The notes: a model not told the origin generated them from the letters alone. A DNA stretch of 64,000 bases from Prochlorococcus sp. AG-363-P06 (GCA_003280025.1 QCGD01000005.1:62001-126000), one strand, 5' to 3'. Positions 28,612-39,157 are shown, counted from the stretch's first letter. Made by a program: numbers and translations.

Positions 28612-28881
28612 ATGTCACTAGATACAGCAGAAAAACAAAAAATTATTGAATCCCATCAAGTACATGATACAGATACAGGATCTGTTGAGGTACAAGTCGC
28701 GATTCTCTCAGAAAGAATATCAAAATTAAGTGATCATCTTCAAGGTAATATTCATGATTTCGCATCAAGACAAGGATTGCTAAAAATGATTGGACAAAGG
28801 AAAAGATTACTCTCTTACATAAAAGGGAAAAGCGAACAAAAATATCAAGATTTAGTTAAAAAGATTGGAATAAGGGGATAA
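28612..28881 (+). CDS. rpsO: 30S ribosomal protein S15
   Basis: The 89 residues match S15 end to end: [47 protein letters not shown] and [16 protein letters not shown]. Binds the central domain of 16S rRNA. Follows ruvA by 32 bases and precedes the PAM68-like gene by 9. Confidence 0.97.
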   Translation: MSLDTAEKQKIIESHQVHDTDTGSVEVQVAILSERISKLSDHLQGNIHDFASRQGLLKMIGQRKRLLSYIKGKSEQKYQDLVKKIGIRG

Positions 28882-28890
28882 CTTCCTTTA

Positions 28891-29340
28891 ATGAAAAAGA
28901 AACAAACATACAAAAAGAATACGAGTAAAAGGAAGAAAAAAATAGCGGAGCAAGTTGCTTTTGAAAATATAGACAAAAATACTCCGAACATTGTTGACAA
29001 AAAAACTTCAAATAGTGGAATACCCAAATATGTAGCTGACAGGATGGCAAGAAGGATTTTCTTTACTACAGGAATACCTACAATATTAGGAATGTCTGTA
29101 TTTGTAGTTAGTTATATTATTGTGACAAAAAATATAGCAGAAATAGCCCCTTCAGCAACTATTGCAATATCGGCTTTATTCTTCTTATTAGGACTAGCTG
29201 GTTTAAGTTTTGGAATTTTATCAGCTAGTTGGGATAAAGAACCTGGAAGTTTTTTGGGACTAGAAAATATCCCATTGAATATAAAAAGAGCTAAAGCTGC
29301 TTTTAAGCCTGCGTCACAAAACTTTGAAGAAAGTAATTAG
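28891..29340 (+). CDS. PAM68-like protein (photosystem II assembly)
   Basis: A 149-residue protein with a Lys-rich N terminus, a conserved IPKYVADRMARRIFFTTGIPT stretch, two transmembrane helices (about 56-78 and 88-110) and a C-terminal SWDKEPGSFLGLENI. This is the DUF3464/PAM68 pattern; PAM68 helps insert chlorophyll into CP47 and binds PSII intermediates and ribosomes, which fits its place right after rpsO. Confidence 0.88.
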   Translation: MKKKQTYKKNTSKRKKKIAEQVAFENIDKNTPNIVDKKTSNSGIPKYVADRMARRIFFTTGIPTILGMSVFVVSYIIVTKNIAEIAPSATIAISALFFLLGLAGLSFGILSASWDKEPGSFLGLENIPLNIKRAKAAFKPASQNFEESN

Positions 29341-29341
29341 A

Positions 29342-32300
29342 CTAAGAAACTAAAGATTTTAAATTAACCTTAAAAGAATTTTCTTCCAATAATTTAGAAG
29401 CACCAACAATGTCTCCAACACAAAATTGTTCTCCGAATTTAACATAAGTAACTGAATTTTCATGCTTAACAGCCGCTAATACAGGAATCTTAATACCGCA
29501 TTTTTCTTTAGCTGCTCGAAATTTAACTAAACAATCTCTTATCTTATTATGAATTCTTATATCTGAAGCTTGATAATTATCAAGGTTAATAACTAGCAAT
29601 TTTAAGTTATCAATTTCTCTACAATCATCAATAATTAATTGAGTTTTATCACTTTTTTTATCAATCGTGCCCCAAACTAAAAGTCTAGTATCAGTTAATA
29701 AGAATTCAGATAATCTAGAATATGTTTTTGGGAAAACAATCGCTTCAAAACTACCTGATAGATCTTCCAATTGAACTATAGCCATTCTATCTCCTTTTCT
29801 TGTTGTAATTTGCTTTAATTCAGGAATCATCGCTACTAGTGAAACCTTTGTTCTATCACTTATATCTTCTAAATTTGAAATACTAACTGGAGAAACAAGT
29901 TTGGCTGGCTTGGATAAATGTTTTAATGGATGATCGGATAAATAAAAACCCAAAAGTTGCTTTTCTAATTTTAACTTTTCAATAAGTGAATAATCATCTA
30001 CCTTTGATTGTTGAGATTTTGAAAATTGAGGCTCAGAAAATGTTTCAACAGAGTCAAATAAATTTCCTTGCCCTGAAATTCGATCACGATTACGCGATGA
30101 TGCCCATTCCATTACATTTTCAAGATCAGAAAATAATTGAGCTCTATTTTTATTATCAGAAAACTCATCTAAAGCACCACAATGAATTAGAGATTCTAAA
30201 TTCCTTTTGTTGAGTACATTAGATGGTAAACGATCGCATAAATCTGACAATGATTTAAAGTTTCCTAATTTCTCACGATTAGTAATTATATTTCTAATGG
30301 CTGAATCTCCTAAATTTTTAATAGCTGACAACCCAAATAGAATTTGATCTTTTTTTATGGTGAAATCAATTCCAGAGAAATTTATACTAGGGGAAATAAC
30401 TTCTATTCCCATAGCATAACAATTAGCAATATATCTCTGCATTTTATCGCTAGAGCCAGAATTAACACTTAAAAGTGCTGCCATATATGCAACTGGGAAA
30501 TGAGCTTTCAAAAAGGCTGTTTGATAAGTAACGGCACCATAAGCAGTTGAATGACTTTTATTAAAACAATATTCAGCAAATAAAACCATTTGATCAAAAA
30601 GGTCATTAGCTATCTTTTCATCAACACCGTTCTTTATAGAACCCTCCACGAAGAGATTCTTATGTTTAACCATTTCTGAAACTTTCTTTTTTCCCATTGC
30701 TCTTCTAAGTAAATCAGCATCACCAAGTGAATAACCTGCTAAATCTTGAGCAATTTTCATTATTTGCTCTTGATAAACCATAATTCCATAAGTTTCAGTA
30801 AGTATTGATTTTATAAAAGGATGAGGAAAATCAATTTTTTCTTTACCATTTTTTCTATTAATAAATTTAGGTATAAGACCAGCATCAAGAGGACCAGGTC
30901 TGTAAAGAGCAAGAATAGATGATATATCCTCAAGAGAGTTAGGCTTAAAATCCTTTACAACCTGCTTCATCCCAGATGACTCTAACTGAAATATTCCCTC
31001 AAGATCTCCCCTACCAATAAGATCAAAGGTTTTATGATCATTATGAGGTAATTCATCAATATTAATTTTTTGTCCTGTAGATTCCTTTATTAAAGAAATT
31101 GTCTTATCTATCATAGTTAAATTTTTAAGACCTAGGAAATCCATTTTCAATAATCCAAGAGATTCAATATCGTCCATTGAATATTGAGTTATTATTTGAC
31201 CATCATTGTTTCTTTGAAGCGGTACAAGTTCATCTAAAGGTTCTGAAGCTATTACTACCCCTGCAGCATGAACTCCATATGTTTTATTAGTACCTTCGAT
31301 CCTAAGTGCTAAATCAATCCATCTTTTTACTCTCTCATCGTTTATATATTTGTCTCTGAACTCTGGACTAGGTGAATTTTTCTCTATCATTTCTTTTAAT
31401 TTATATGGTTTACCTCTAACGACTGGTATTAATTTTGCTAATTTATCAGCCTCGCCATAAGGAATATCTAGGACTCTCGCAACATCCTTTAAAACGGCCT
31501 TGGAAGTCATCTTATTAAAAGTAATTATTTGAGCAACCTTATCATCACCATATCTCTTAGAAACATAATCAATAACTTCGTTTCTCCTATCGATGCAAAA
31601 ATCAGTATCAATATCAGGCATTGACTTTCTCGCGGGATTTAAGAATCTTTCAAAAAGTAATCCATGCTCAACAGGATCTATATTTGTAATTTGAAGTGCA
31701 TATGCAACAAGTGATCCTGCGGCTGAACCTCTCCCTGGACCAACGGGAATAGAATTATCTCTTGCAAATTTTATATAATCCCATACTACTAAAAAATAAT
31801 CTGGGAAGCCCATATCATTAATTATTTCTAGTTCCGAGGTCAATCGTTTTTTATATATTTCACTAACATCTGCAAGACTAGATTTTTTAAGTCTTTTTAA
31901 AAGACCATCAGTGGATATTCTTGTCAAAAGAGACAGTGAATCTTTATCCTCTTTAAGAGGAAATGTTGGCATTCTATAGGTACCAAACAATTCAAATTCC
32001 TCAATTTTTTTTGAAATCTCAACAGTATTATTTACTGCTTTTTTTATTGATTCATCATCTATATGATCTTTAAAAAGTGAAAGCATTTCATTCTCACTCT
32101 TAATATATTCTGTACCTGTATATCTCAATCTCTTTTGGTCACTTATTAATTTTCCAGTAAGAACACAAAGCAAAGCATCATGTGATTCTACATCCATATT
32201 AGATATATAGTGGGAGTCATTTGTTGCAATAACTTCTATTTGGTGTTTTTTCCCAATTCTTATTATTTCTACGTTCACTATTCTATCTTCTATAGAACCA

Positions 32301-32839
32301 TGATCTTGTATTTCTAGATAAAAATCATTGCCAAGTAATTTCTTATACCAAAGCGCAATATTCTCAGCTACATCTATCTTCCCCTTTAAAATAGCTTGAG
32401 GTATTTCACCTCCAAGACAGGCTGTGGATATAATAAGACCTTCTTTATATTTAGTTAAAAGAGATTTATCAATACAAGGCCTTGAGAAGATTCCTCTACC
32501 TCTCATCCCATTTAAATGGCTGATAGTTGTTAACTTTACAAGGTTTTTATATCCAGTATGATTTTTTGCTAAAACAACTAAATGATATCTTTTTTCTTTC
32601 TTTGGTTGAGGATCATCAATAGAGCCATTAATAATATACATTTCATTACCAATAATAGGTTTAATGCCTTTCTCTTTACACTTTTTGACTAGATCAAGAA
32701 CTCCATACATTACTCCATGATCAGTCAAAGCGATAGAATCCATTCCAAGAACAGAAGCCCTATCAACAATTTTAGAAACTTGACTTGCCCCATCTAGTAG
32801 ACTGTAGTCACTATGATTATGGAGAGGAACAAAACCCAT
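29342..32839 (-). CDS. dnaE: DNA polymerase III alpha subunit
   Basis: Replicative polymerase of 1165 residues. It starts with the PHP domain (LHNHSDYSLLDGA), has the catalytic stretch MPDIDTDFCIDRR, the GIFQLESSGM region, YGIMVYQEQIM, YCFNKSHSTAYG, and a C-terminal OB domain. It is one continuous frame, without the split intein that breaks dnaE into two genes in many other cyanobacteria. Convergent with the rpsO run, gap of one base. Confidence 0.97.
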   Translation of the reverse strand: MGFVPLHNHSDYSLLDGASQVSKIVDRASVLGMDSIALTDHGVMYGVLDLVKKCKEKGIKPIIGNEMYIINGSIDDPQPKKEKRYHLVVLAKNHTGYKNLVKLTTISHLNGMRGRGIFSRPCIDKSLLTKYKEGLIISTACLGGEIPQAILKGKIDVAENIALWYKKLLGNDFYLEIQDHGSIEDRIVNVEIIRIGKKHQIEVIATNDSHYISNMDVESHDALLCVLTGKLISDQKRLRYTGTEYIKSENEMLSLFKDHIDDESIKKAVNNTVEISKKIEEFELFGTYRMPTFPLKEDKDSLSLLTRISTDGLLKRLKKSSLADVSEIYKKRLTSELEIINDMGFPDYFLVVWDYIKFARDNSIPVGPGRGSAAGSLVAYALQITNIDPVEHGLLFERFLNPARKSMPDIDTDFCIDRRNEVIDYVSKRYGDDKVAQIITFNKMTSKAVLKDVARVLDIPYGEADKLAKLIPVVRGKPYKLKEMIEKNSPSPEFRDKYINDERVKRWIDLALRIEGTNKTYGVHAAGVVIASEPLDELVPLQRNNDGQIITQYSMDDIESLGLLKMDFLGLKNLTMIDKTISLIKESTGQKINIDELPHNDHKTFDLIGRGDLEGIFQLESSGMKQVVKDFKPNSLEDISSILALYRPGPLDAGLIPKFINRKNGKEKIDFPHPFIKSILTETYGIMVYQEQIMKIAQDLAGYSLGDADLLRRAMGKKKVSEMVKHKNLFVEGSIKNGVDEKIANDLFDQMVLFAEYCFNKSHSTAYGAVTYQTAFLKAHFPVAYMAALLSVNSGSSDKMQRYIANCYAMGIEVISPSINFSGIDFTIKKDQILFGLSAIKNLGDSAIRNIITNREKLGNFKSLSDLCDRLPSNVLNKRNLESLIHCGALDEFSDNKNRAQLFSDLENVMEWASSRNRDRISGQGNLFDSVETFSEPQFSKSQQSKVDDYSLIEKLKLEKQLLGFYLSDHPLKHLSKPAKLVSPVSISNLEDISDRTKVSLVAMIPELKQITTRKGDRMAIVQLEDLSGSFEAIVFPKTYSRLSEFLLTDTRLLVWGTIDKKSDKTQLIIDDCREIDNLKLLVINLDNYQASDIRIHNKIRDCLVKFRAAKEKCGIKIPVLAAVKHENSVTYVKFGEQFCVGDIVGASKLLEENSFKVNLKSLVS

Positions 32840-32923
32840 AATTAATTAAATCATATATATAAGATAAAGAATATTTTTAAAAGATCTATACTTTAGCGAT
32901 ACAAATTAATTTTTAATACAAAT

Positions 32924-34372
32924 TTAGAAAAACGGTTTATTCTCAATAACCTTAGCATCAATTTCAAATATATGTGCAGCATTCAAAATCCTATGCTCTT
33001 CTAATACATTTCCTATTAATTGAAGACCAATGGGTAAACCTTTTTTATCAAATCCGCATGGAACACTAATTGCAGGGAGTCCAGCTAAATTCGCTGGAAC
33101 AGTCAAAAGATCTGATAAATACATAGAAAGGGGATCGTTAAGAAAATCACCTTTTAAAAATGCCGTAGTTGGACAAGTAGGTGTTAATAAAATATCAACT
33201 TTTTCAAAAGCATTATCAAAATCTTTTCGGATCAAAGTTCTAACTCGCTGTGCTTTCTTATAATATTCGTCACTATAACCTGCTGATAATGCATAAGTTC
33301 CAATAAGAATCCTTCTTTGGACTTCATCACCAAAACCTTGAGCTCTGCTTTTAGAAGTCATGTCCAAAAAGTTTGATCCGCTATCAGATCTATAACCGTA
33401 TTTAACTCCATCGTATCTAGCTAAATTAGCTGAGGCTTCGGATGGTGCAATTACATAATAAGTTGCTATTCCATCATTAAATCTTGGACAATCTATGTCA
33501 ATAATTTGAGCGCCTAAATTTCTATATCTTTCAACTCCGGAAAGAACAGATTCTTTTACTTCTGAATTGAGACCAGGATGATCAAAACATTCTTTAATAA
33601 TTCCTATTTTTAAATCTTTTATAGGTTTATTTAAATCTTCCAAATAATTTGGAACAGGTCTGTCAAGGCATGTCGAATCATAGGGATCTTTGCCAGACAT
33701 ATAATAGAGAATTTCAGCAGCATCTGAAACTGTATTAGTGATAGGACCAATTTGGTCTAAAGAACTCGCAAAAGCTATAAGACCCCATCTGCTAATTCGC
33801 CCATAAGTAGGTTTAAGTCCAACAACTCCACAAAATGATGCTGGCTGTCTTATTGAGCCTCCAGTATCAGAACCTATCGCTGCAGCACATAAACCTGCCG
33901 CTACTGAAGCCGCACTACCACCAGAACTTCCGCCTGGGACTCTATTAATATCCCATGGATTGGAAGTAACCCCAAAGACTGACGTCTCTGTAGAACTTCC
34001 CATTGCAAATTCATCTAAATTTGTTTTTCCTAAGCAAATACCTCCTGAAGACCATAATTTACTTGAAGCTGTGGATTCATATGGTGCTACAAAATTCTTG
34101 AGCATTTTACTTGAACAAGAAGTAACGATTCCTTTTGTGCAAATATTATCCTTTATGGCTATTGGCAAACCAGCGAGAGGAGGGAGCTGTTCTTCATTTT
34201 GAATTAATTTATCTATTTTATAGGCTTGAGATTTAGCGAGATCTTTTGTTGTACAGATATATGCATTAATTTTAGGATTAATTTCTTCAATTTTGGAGAA
34301 ATAATCATTTACTATTTCTTTTACTGAAGTATTTCCGCTTATAATTTCATTTCGTAAAAACTTAAAGTTCAT
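32924..34372 (-). CDS. gatA: Glutamyl-tRNA(Gln) amidotransferase subunit A
   Basis: Amidase subunit that supplies ammonia for making Gln-tRNA(Gln) from Glu-tRNA(Gln). The 482 residues carry the Ser-Ser-Lys triad: Lys in PIAIKDNI, the Ser-rich GGSSGGSAA and the nucleophile in [15 protein letters not shown]-terminal part has [21 protein letters not shown]. Upstream of dnaE on the same strand. Confidence 0.96.
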   Translation of the reverse strand: MNFKFLRNEIISGNTSVKEIVNDYFSKIEEINPKINAYICTTKDLAKSQAYKIDKLIQNEEQLPPLAGLPIAIKDNICTKGIVTSCSSKMLKNFVAPYESTASSKLWSSGGICLGKTNLDEFAMGSSTETSVFGVTSNPWDINRVPGGSSGGSAASVAAGLCAAAIGSDTGGSIRQPASFCGVVGLKPTYGRISRWGLIAFASSLDQIGPITNTVSDAAEILYYMSGKDPYDSTCLDRPVPNYLEDLNKPIKDLKIGIIKECFDHPGLNSEVKESVLSGVERYRNLGAQIIDIDCPRFNDGIATYYVIAPSEASANLARYDGVKYGYRSDSGSNFLDMTSKSRAQGFGDEVQRRILIGTYALSAGYSDEYYKKAQRVRTLIRKDFDNAFEKVDILLTPTCPTTAFLKGDFLNDPLSMYLSDLLTVPANLAGLPAISVPCGFDKKGLPIGLQLIGNVLEEHRILNAAHIFEIDAKVIENKPFF

Positions 34373-34403
34373 TTATAAAGAGCTTTTTATGAAAATATAG
34401 TGG

Positions 34404-34634
34404 TTAATAAATAGTTAATGGTTCTTCCTTTTTACATCTAACAATATTATGTTTAATGTTGACTGCACCTTCATCCTTAAGATCTTCAATAAAAGAATCT
34501 AGATTTGCATTAAGGCTTCTTTTTGTTAGAAAAGGACCATACCAATATGTGGATACGGGTTTTTCTGATTCAATTTCAGCCCACCATGCTAAGCCAAATT
34601 TGTTTCCAAGTTTTCTAATCAATGTTCTGGTCAT
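34404..34634 (-). CDS. DUF1816 domain protein
   Basis: A 76-residue protein with the stretch LAWWAEIESEKPVSTYWYGPF and SLNANLDSFIEDLKDEG, the pattern of the cyanobacterial DUF1816 (related to phycobilisome linker-like domains). Lies upstream of gatA. Role unknown; in Prochlorococcus, which lacks phycobilisomes, it may act elsewhere. Confidence 0.82.
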   Translation of the reverse strand: MTRTLIRKLGNKFGLAWWAEIESEKPVSTYWYGPFLTKRSLNANLDSFIEDLKDEGAVNIKHNIVRCKKEEPLTIY

Positions 34635-34769
34635 TAAAGACCTTTAATTCTTGTTAAATTCTATACAATTTAATAGCAAAAGTTCAATAAATATTTAAGA
34701 ATCCTGCAAATGTATTGAAATAACAATATTCGATAAATATTGAAAATAATAATTAATTATGAATAATAT

Positions 34770-35801
34770 CTAATTACTAGTTAAGTGAAATAAGGATATA
34801 GCTGCAGCAACAGAGGCATTTAAGCTGGAAGTTTTACCTTTAAGAGGAATTCGTAAAAGATAATCACATTTTTTCTGGGTAAGTAAGGAGATTCCTTTAT
34901 CTTCTGATCCTATTATTACTACAATGGGAGATTTTTCATTAAATCGTGATATTGGCAATTGACTATCACCGCTTAATCCCACTGTAAGAAAATTATTTCT
35001 CTTAAGTTCTTCTAGTGATCTATTTAAATTAACAACTCTGCTTACAGGAATATGCTCCAAAGCACCTGCTGCAACTTTTGCAACTGTTCCAGTTAAGCCT
35101 GCAGATCTTCTCTGAGGAAGAATAATACCTTTACAATTAAAAGCTTCTGCAGACCTTATAATCGCACCTAAATTATGTGGATCTGTTATTCCATCTAAGG
35201 CTACAATAATTGGATTTTTGGAATTAGTTTTAGATAAATCAATTAATTTATCTAAAGAAATAGATTTTTTTTGTGCTAATTGCATTGCGACACCTTGATG
35301 TGATGCGCCAAAAGTTAATTGAGAAATCCTATTCCAAGAGACCTCTTCTATGAGAACACCTTTTGCTTTTAAATCTTTAAGTAAAATATAAAACTTCTCT
35401 GAAGAAATAATTTCTGATGTACACCAAATTCTATTAACAGGTCTCTCACTAATTAAGGCTTCATAAACAGAATGTTTTCCCCATATCCAATCATCAAAAT
35501 TTCTTTTATTAGAAGATTTTTGAAAATTTAAATCATTATTATTAGAAGAAAATCTGGAATTAGATTTATCAGAAAAATTTTTATTAGTTGAAGATGGGAA
35601 ATTTTTATCCTTTTTATCATCTGACTTTATTTTAGTAATTTGATTTTTATTATTTTTGGGTTTTCTACCAAAAGTATTTTTTTTAGAAGAGAAATTTTTA
35701 TTAGAAGAATTTGATGGTCGCAAAAACTCATTAGATTCTGACCTTTTAGTGTAGTTTTTTCTTTTATTTTCTGAATAGTCTTTTTTGGAATAGTTTTTCA
35801 T
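34770..35801 (-). CDS. rlmB: SpoU/TrmH-family 23S rRNA 2'-O-methyltransferase (RlmB-like)
   Basis: The C-terminal 240 residues form an RlmB-like enzyme: substrate domain from WIWGKHSVYEALI, then the SPOUT domain with LDGITDPHNLGAIIRSAEAF (motif 1), VVIIGSEDKGIS (motif 2) and LNASVAAAISLF (motif 3). The first 105 residues are an extra low-complexity tail rich in Asn, Ser and Lys, likely disordered and RNA-binding. RlmB methylates G2251 in E. coli; the exact site here is inference. Follows mini-RNase III by 7 bases. Confidence 0.88.
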   Translation of the reverse strand: MKNYSKKDYSENKRKNYTKRSESNEFLRPSNSSNKNFSSKKNTFGRKPKNNKNQITKIKSDDKKDKNFPSSTNKNFSDKSNSRFSSNNNDLNFQKSSNKRNFDDWIWGKHSVYEALISERPVNRIWCTSEIISSEKFYILLKDLKAKGVLIEEVSWNRISQLTFGASHQGVAMQLAQKKSISLDKLIDLSKTNSKNPIIVALDGITDPHNLGAIIRSAEAFNCKGIILPQRRSAGLTGTVAKVAAGALEHIPVSRVVNLNRSLEELKRNNFLTVGLSGDSQLPISRFNEKSPIVVIIGSEDKGISLLTQKKCDYLLRIPLKGKTSSLNASVAAAISLFHLTSN

Positions 35802-35808
35802 TGATGAA

Positions 35809-36204
35809 TTAGATTGTTTTTTCTAGATATTCAAAAAATTTTGATAATCTTTTGGGGTCTTTTAGAAATAGCCAACCAATAAGAGTCTCGAAACCAGTTG
35901 CTCTTGAGTATATAGAGGGATCTGCAGACTTGGGATATCTTTTAGTTTTGTTTCTGGCTCTTCTAATCAAATCAATTTCAAAAGTATTTAATAAATGTTC
36001 AATTTGACTTAACGATTTTGATTGAGCTTTTGCTTTTACTTCATTTACTACTGATAAATGAAGCTCTTTTGATTTCAAAGGAAAATGGACATACCTTAAT
36101 CTTTGATGAAGTTCCCAGACTGAATCTCCAAGCCAAGCAAGCTGTATGACACCAATTTCTTCTGGAGAACCATATGGTACAAGATTTTGAATCCAATAAT
36201 TCAA
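35809..36204 (-). CDS. mrnC: Mini-ribonuclease III
   Basis: A 131-residue lone RNase III catalytic domain without a double-stranded RNA-binding domain. Visible: LAWLGDSVWELHQRLRYV (catalytic Asp in GDSVWE), RRARNKTKRYPKS, YSRATGFETLIGWLFL with the catalytic Glu. In Bacillus this enzyme matures 23S rRNA ends; plant and cyanobacterial homologues do similar work. Start overlaps the STAS gene stop by 4 bases (ATGA), and an rRNA methyltransferase follows, an rRNA-processing pair. Confidence 0.9.
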   Translation of the reverse strand: MNYWIQNLVPYGSPEEIGVIQLAWLGDSVWELHQRLRYVHFPLKSKELHLSVVNEVKAKAQSKSLSQIEHLLNTFEIDLIRRARNKTKRYPKSADPSIYSRATGFETLIGWLFLKDPKRLSKFFEYLEKTI

Positions 36205-36572
36205 CTTTTTAAATGAATTAATGCTTCTTCAAGGGTAGATTTTAAATTAAGAAATTCACCTAAACGAACAAGCTTAATGGTTTGGGCAACTCTAGAATTT
36301 CCAACAACAGAAAAACCCACTTTAAGTTTTTTACATTCTTTATAAGTCTGAACAAGAGCCCCTAGGCCGCTAGAGTCAAGAAAATCAATTTTGGATAGAT
36401 CGATGACGAATGGCATGACCTTTGAATTATTTCTAAGTTCATTAGTTACAAAATTCTTAAATTGTTTTTCAGAAAATGCGTCAAGCTGACCTTTAAAAGT
36501 AAAAACAATAATATTTGTCTTTACATCGATGTTTCCTCTTAAAGAAACAGTTAGCTTTTGGAATTCTTCTAT
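36201..36572 (-). CDS. STAS-domain protein (anti-anti-sigma factor family) with no standard start codon
   Basis: A complete STAS domain is open in this frame for 124 codons: LRGNIDVKTNIIVFTFKGQLDAF, then VMPFVIDLSKIDFLDSSGLGALVQTYKE with the Ser that is phosphorylated in SpoIIAA/RsbV (DSSGLG). The first ATG (36416) is inside the domain and would remove half of it. A very strong ribosome site GGAGGG lies upstream and its spacing points to ATA at 36572-36570; just before that is GTC, possibly a mutated GTG. The start is therefore unusual or recently lost, or a base error. Overlaps mrnC by 4 bases. Confidence 0.7.
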   Translation of the reverse strand: MEEFQKLTVSLRGNIDVKTNIIVFTFKGQLDAFSEKQFKNFVTNELRNNSKVMPFVIDLSKIDFLDSSGLGALVQTYKECKKLKVGFSVVGNSRVAQTIKLVRLGEFLNLKSTLEEALIHLKS

Positions 36573-36636
36573 GACTTAATCCCTCCAAATAAATAATTCA
36601 TCAAATGTAATTATCAAATCAAAAGAAAACAATATG

Positions 36637-37776
36637 TCAACATCTTTCTAACATTAGAGAAACAAATTTATTAAATAAGTAATCTGAATCATGTGGACCA
36701 GGTCCTGCTTCAGGATGATATTGGACACTAAATATAGGTTTATTATTCACTTCCAATCCAGCTACTGTATTATCATTAAGATTAAAATGAGTAATTTTAA
36801 CGATATCCTTTGGGAGAGAATCAGCATCAATAGCAAAACCATGATTTTGACTAGTTATTTCTATTTTATTATTTTTACCACAAGGATGATTTAAACCTCT
36901 ATGTCCAAAAGGTAATTTATATGTATAACCTCCTAAAGCTAATCCAAATATTTGATGACCAAGACAAATCCCAAACATAGGAATCCTTCCGTAATCAATA
37001 AGTAATTTGGCTAAATTAATTCCTTCAAAAACTGTAGAGGGATCTCCTGGACCATTAGAGAAAAATATTCCATCAGGTTTCTTAGCTAAAATATCATCAA
37101 AAGAATAAGTGTAAGGTAAAACTAAAATTTCACATCCATGAGAAACCAGTCTGTTTAAAATTGACTGCTTTATTCCAAAATCGATTGCTATTATTTTTAA
37201 CTTTTTTACTTCATTTGATTTCTTTTTTCTAATGTCAAAATCAGTTTTTGTGGTATTTATCCATGAATAATTCTTTTTTGTTGATACTTCCTTGGATAAA
37301 TTTAATCCTTCCATTTTAGGCGTATCAGAAATTATATTTAAACAACTTTTTATATCTTTATCTTCTGATGTAATAAGTCCATTCATAGAACCATTAGATC
37401 TTAAAATTTTAACAAGTGCTCTAGTATCTATTCCATAAAGTCCAATAATATTTTGTTCAATTAGCCATTGATTAAAACTCTTTACTGATCGCCAATTTGA
37501 ATTATTTGAGGAATAATTACGTACAATTATCCCCTTAACTGTGATACTAGATTCGGAATCTTCATGATTGATTCCAGTATTACCAATTTCTGGATAAGTA
37601 AAAGTAAGAATTTGACCATAATAACTTGGATCAGTTATTACCTCTTGATAACCTGTCATTCCTGTATTAAAAACAATTTCACCTACTGTTGTTCCAGAAG
37701 CTCCAAAAGAAAAGGCAGGAAAAGTTATCCCGTTACTTAGAACTAATTTTGCATTTTTCTTATGCGGATTATTCAT
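36637..37776 (-). CDS. carA: Carbamoyl-phosphate synthase small subunit
   Basis: Glutaminase subunit that feeds ammonia to CarB for arginine and pyrimidine synthesis. The 379 residues show VGEIVFNTGMTGYQEVITDPSYYGQI, FFSNGPGDPS, the nucleophile Cys in GICLGHQIFG, and the C-terminal catalytic QYHPEAGPGPHDSDYLF. Starts 8 bases after the trpD gene ends; co-transcribed with it. Confidence 0.97.
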   Translation of the reverse strand: MNNPHKKNAKLVLSNGITFPAFSFGASGTTVGEIVFNTGMTGYQEVITDPSYYGQILTFTYPEIGNTGINHEDSESSITVKGIIVRNYSSNNSNWRSVKSFNQWLIEQNIIGLYGIDTRALVKILRSNGSMNGLITSEDKDIKSCLNIISDTPKMEGLNLSKEVSTKKNYSWINTTKTDFDIRKKKSNEVKKLKIIAIDFGIKQSILNRLVSHGCEILVLPYTYSFDDILAKKPDGIFFSNGPGDPSTVFEGINLAKLLIDYGRIPMFGICLGHQIFGLALGGYTYKLPFGHRGLNHPCGKNNKIEITSQNHGFAIDADSLPKDIVKITHFNLNDNTVAGLEVNNKPIFSVQYHPEAGPGPHDSDYLFNKFVSLMLERC

Positions 37777-37783
37777 TATATTT

Positions 37784-38827
37784 TCAAATTGATTCGTCTG
37801 GGGAAAGAAAACTTCTTAATAATACAAATTTTTTCCAAGGAGCTGCTTCTTTTATTGAAAATAAAGCTTGGTTAAATCCTTCATGTAAATTGTCTTCTAA
37901 GCCTGCGACCCAAAGGACTAATGCTGTGTTTAGTGCTACAACATAATTATGAGCTAATTGGCCAGAACCGTTTAATATAGATTCTAATATTTGCTCATTA
38001 GATTCATTATCAGATACTACAAGCTTACTATTAGGAATATTTGCAAGATTAAATTCAGAAATATTAAGTATAGATTTTGTTAATTGGCCATTCTCTACAA
38101 ATATTATTTTATTATCTCCTTGAAGTGAGGCCTCATCAAGAGCACCAGAACCGTGAACAACTATAGCTCTATTCATACCCATATTACAAAGAGCAGTTGC
38201 CATTGGTTCTAAAAGATCTTCAGATGCTACACCCAATACTTGAGCATTAGGTCTTAATGGATTTACCAAAGGTCCAAGTTGATTAAAAATAGTTCTAATG
38301 CCTAAAGCCTTTCTCAAAGGTGCTAATTTAATTAATGACTTATGCCAAACCGGTGCAAATAAGAAGGTTATTCCAATCTCGTCTATTGCAGAAATAACAT
38401 TTTCTAAGGAAGCATTTAAATTTATTCCAAGATTTAACAAAACGTCTGCTGAGCCAACTTTACCACTAGCACTTTTATTTCCATGTTTTGCTATATTCAC
38501 TCCGCAAGATGCTGCTACAAAAGAAACGGCAGTTGATATATTGAATGTATTAGCCCCATCACCACCAGTACCACAAGTATCTACCATAAACATTTCTGGT
38601 CTAGCCACAGGCAATTTACAAACATTTAGAAGTTCTTCTGCCATGGAAGATAATTCTATCCCGGTAGAGCCTTTTGCTCTTAATGCACTCAAAAAAGCTC
38701 CGGTTTGAACATCTAATATTTCATCATTAAGCCATCTTTTCATTAAAACCCTAGCAGTAAGATCATCTAGGTTTTCTCCTTGAAGTAATTGATTAAGTAT
38801 TTCAGAATTTGTTTTATTAAAAGACAT
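37784..38827 (-). CDS. trpD: Anthranilate phosphoribosyltransferase
   Basis: Second step of tryptophan synthesis, joining anthranilate and PRPP. The 347 residues contain [17 protein letters not shown] (PRPP site), [31 protein letters not shown] and GSGALDEAS. Upstream of carA, same strand. Confidence 0.96.
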   Translation of the reverse strand: MSFNKTNSEILNQLLQGENLDDLTARVLMKRWLNDEILDVQTGAFLSALRAKGSTGIELSSMAEELLNVCKLPVARPEMFMVDTCGTGGDGANTFNISTAVSFVAASCGVNIAKHGNKSASGKVGSADVLLNLGINLNASLENVISAIDEIGITFLFAPVWHKSLIKLAPLRKALGIRTIFNQLGPLVNPLRPNAQVLGVASEDLLEPMATALCNMGMNRAIVVHGSGALDEASLQGDNKIIFVENGQLTKSILNISEFNLANIPNSKLVVSDNESNEQILESILNGSGQLAHNYVVALNTALVLWVAGLEDNLHEGFNQALFSIKEAAPWKKFVLLRSFLSPDESI

Positions 38828-38860
38828 ATATTTATATAAGTGAAAAAATGATTATAAAAT

Positions 38861-39157
38861 TTAGTTAGAAGTATCGAATCCTGATCCAACTAATTCTTTA
38901 GAGGTATCAGAAGGTCGGAAGTTATTTGACCAAATCATTCTAGTTTTAGAAAAGAGATCATTTTCAGAAATTTTCCAGAATTTAAGAATCTTTTGAATAT
39001 CATTTTGGATTTCAATTTCCCCAGGAAATTTTGAATATCGATTTATCAATCTAGCTAAATTAATAAAATCTAGATCTTCTGGATATTCCTTTGATATAAG
39101 AGAATCTATAATATTCTTATCTGTTTCATGAAGTGGATGAGTTTGTTCGTGACTCAT
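38861..39157 (-). CDS. DUF3288 family protein
   Basis: A 98-residue soluble protein: QTHPLHETDKNIIDSLI, FINLARLINRYSKFPG, IQNDIQKILKFWKI and LFSKTRMIW match the cyanobacterial DUF3288 pattern. It is divergent from the ABC exporter gene and just upstream of trpD. Function unknown. Confidence 0.82.
   Translation of the reverse strand: MSHEQTHPLHETDKNIIDSLISKEYPEDLDFINLARLINRYSKFPGEIEIQNDIQKILKFWKISENDLFSKTRMIWSNNFRPSDTSKELVGSGFDTSN

Noticed and set aside
29342-32839. Split intein in dnaE
   Set aside because: The gene is one continuous frame of normal length with all polymerase motifs and no intein blocks.
38298-38708. 136-residue plus-strand ORF
   Set aside because: Antisense shadow of trpD, which has all its motifs.
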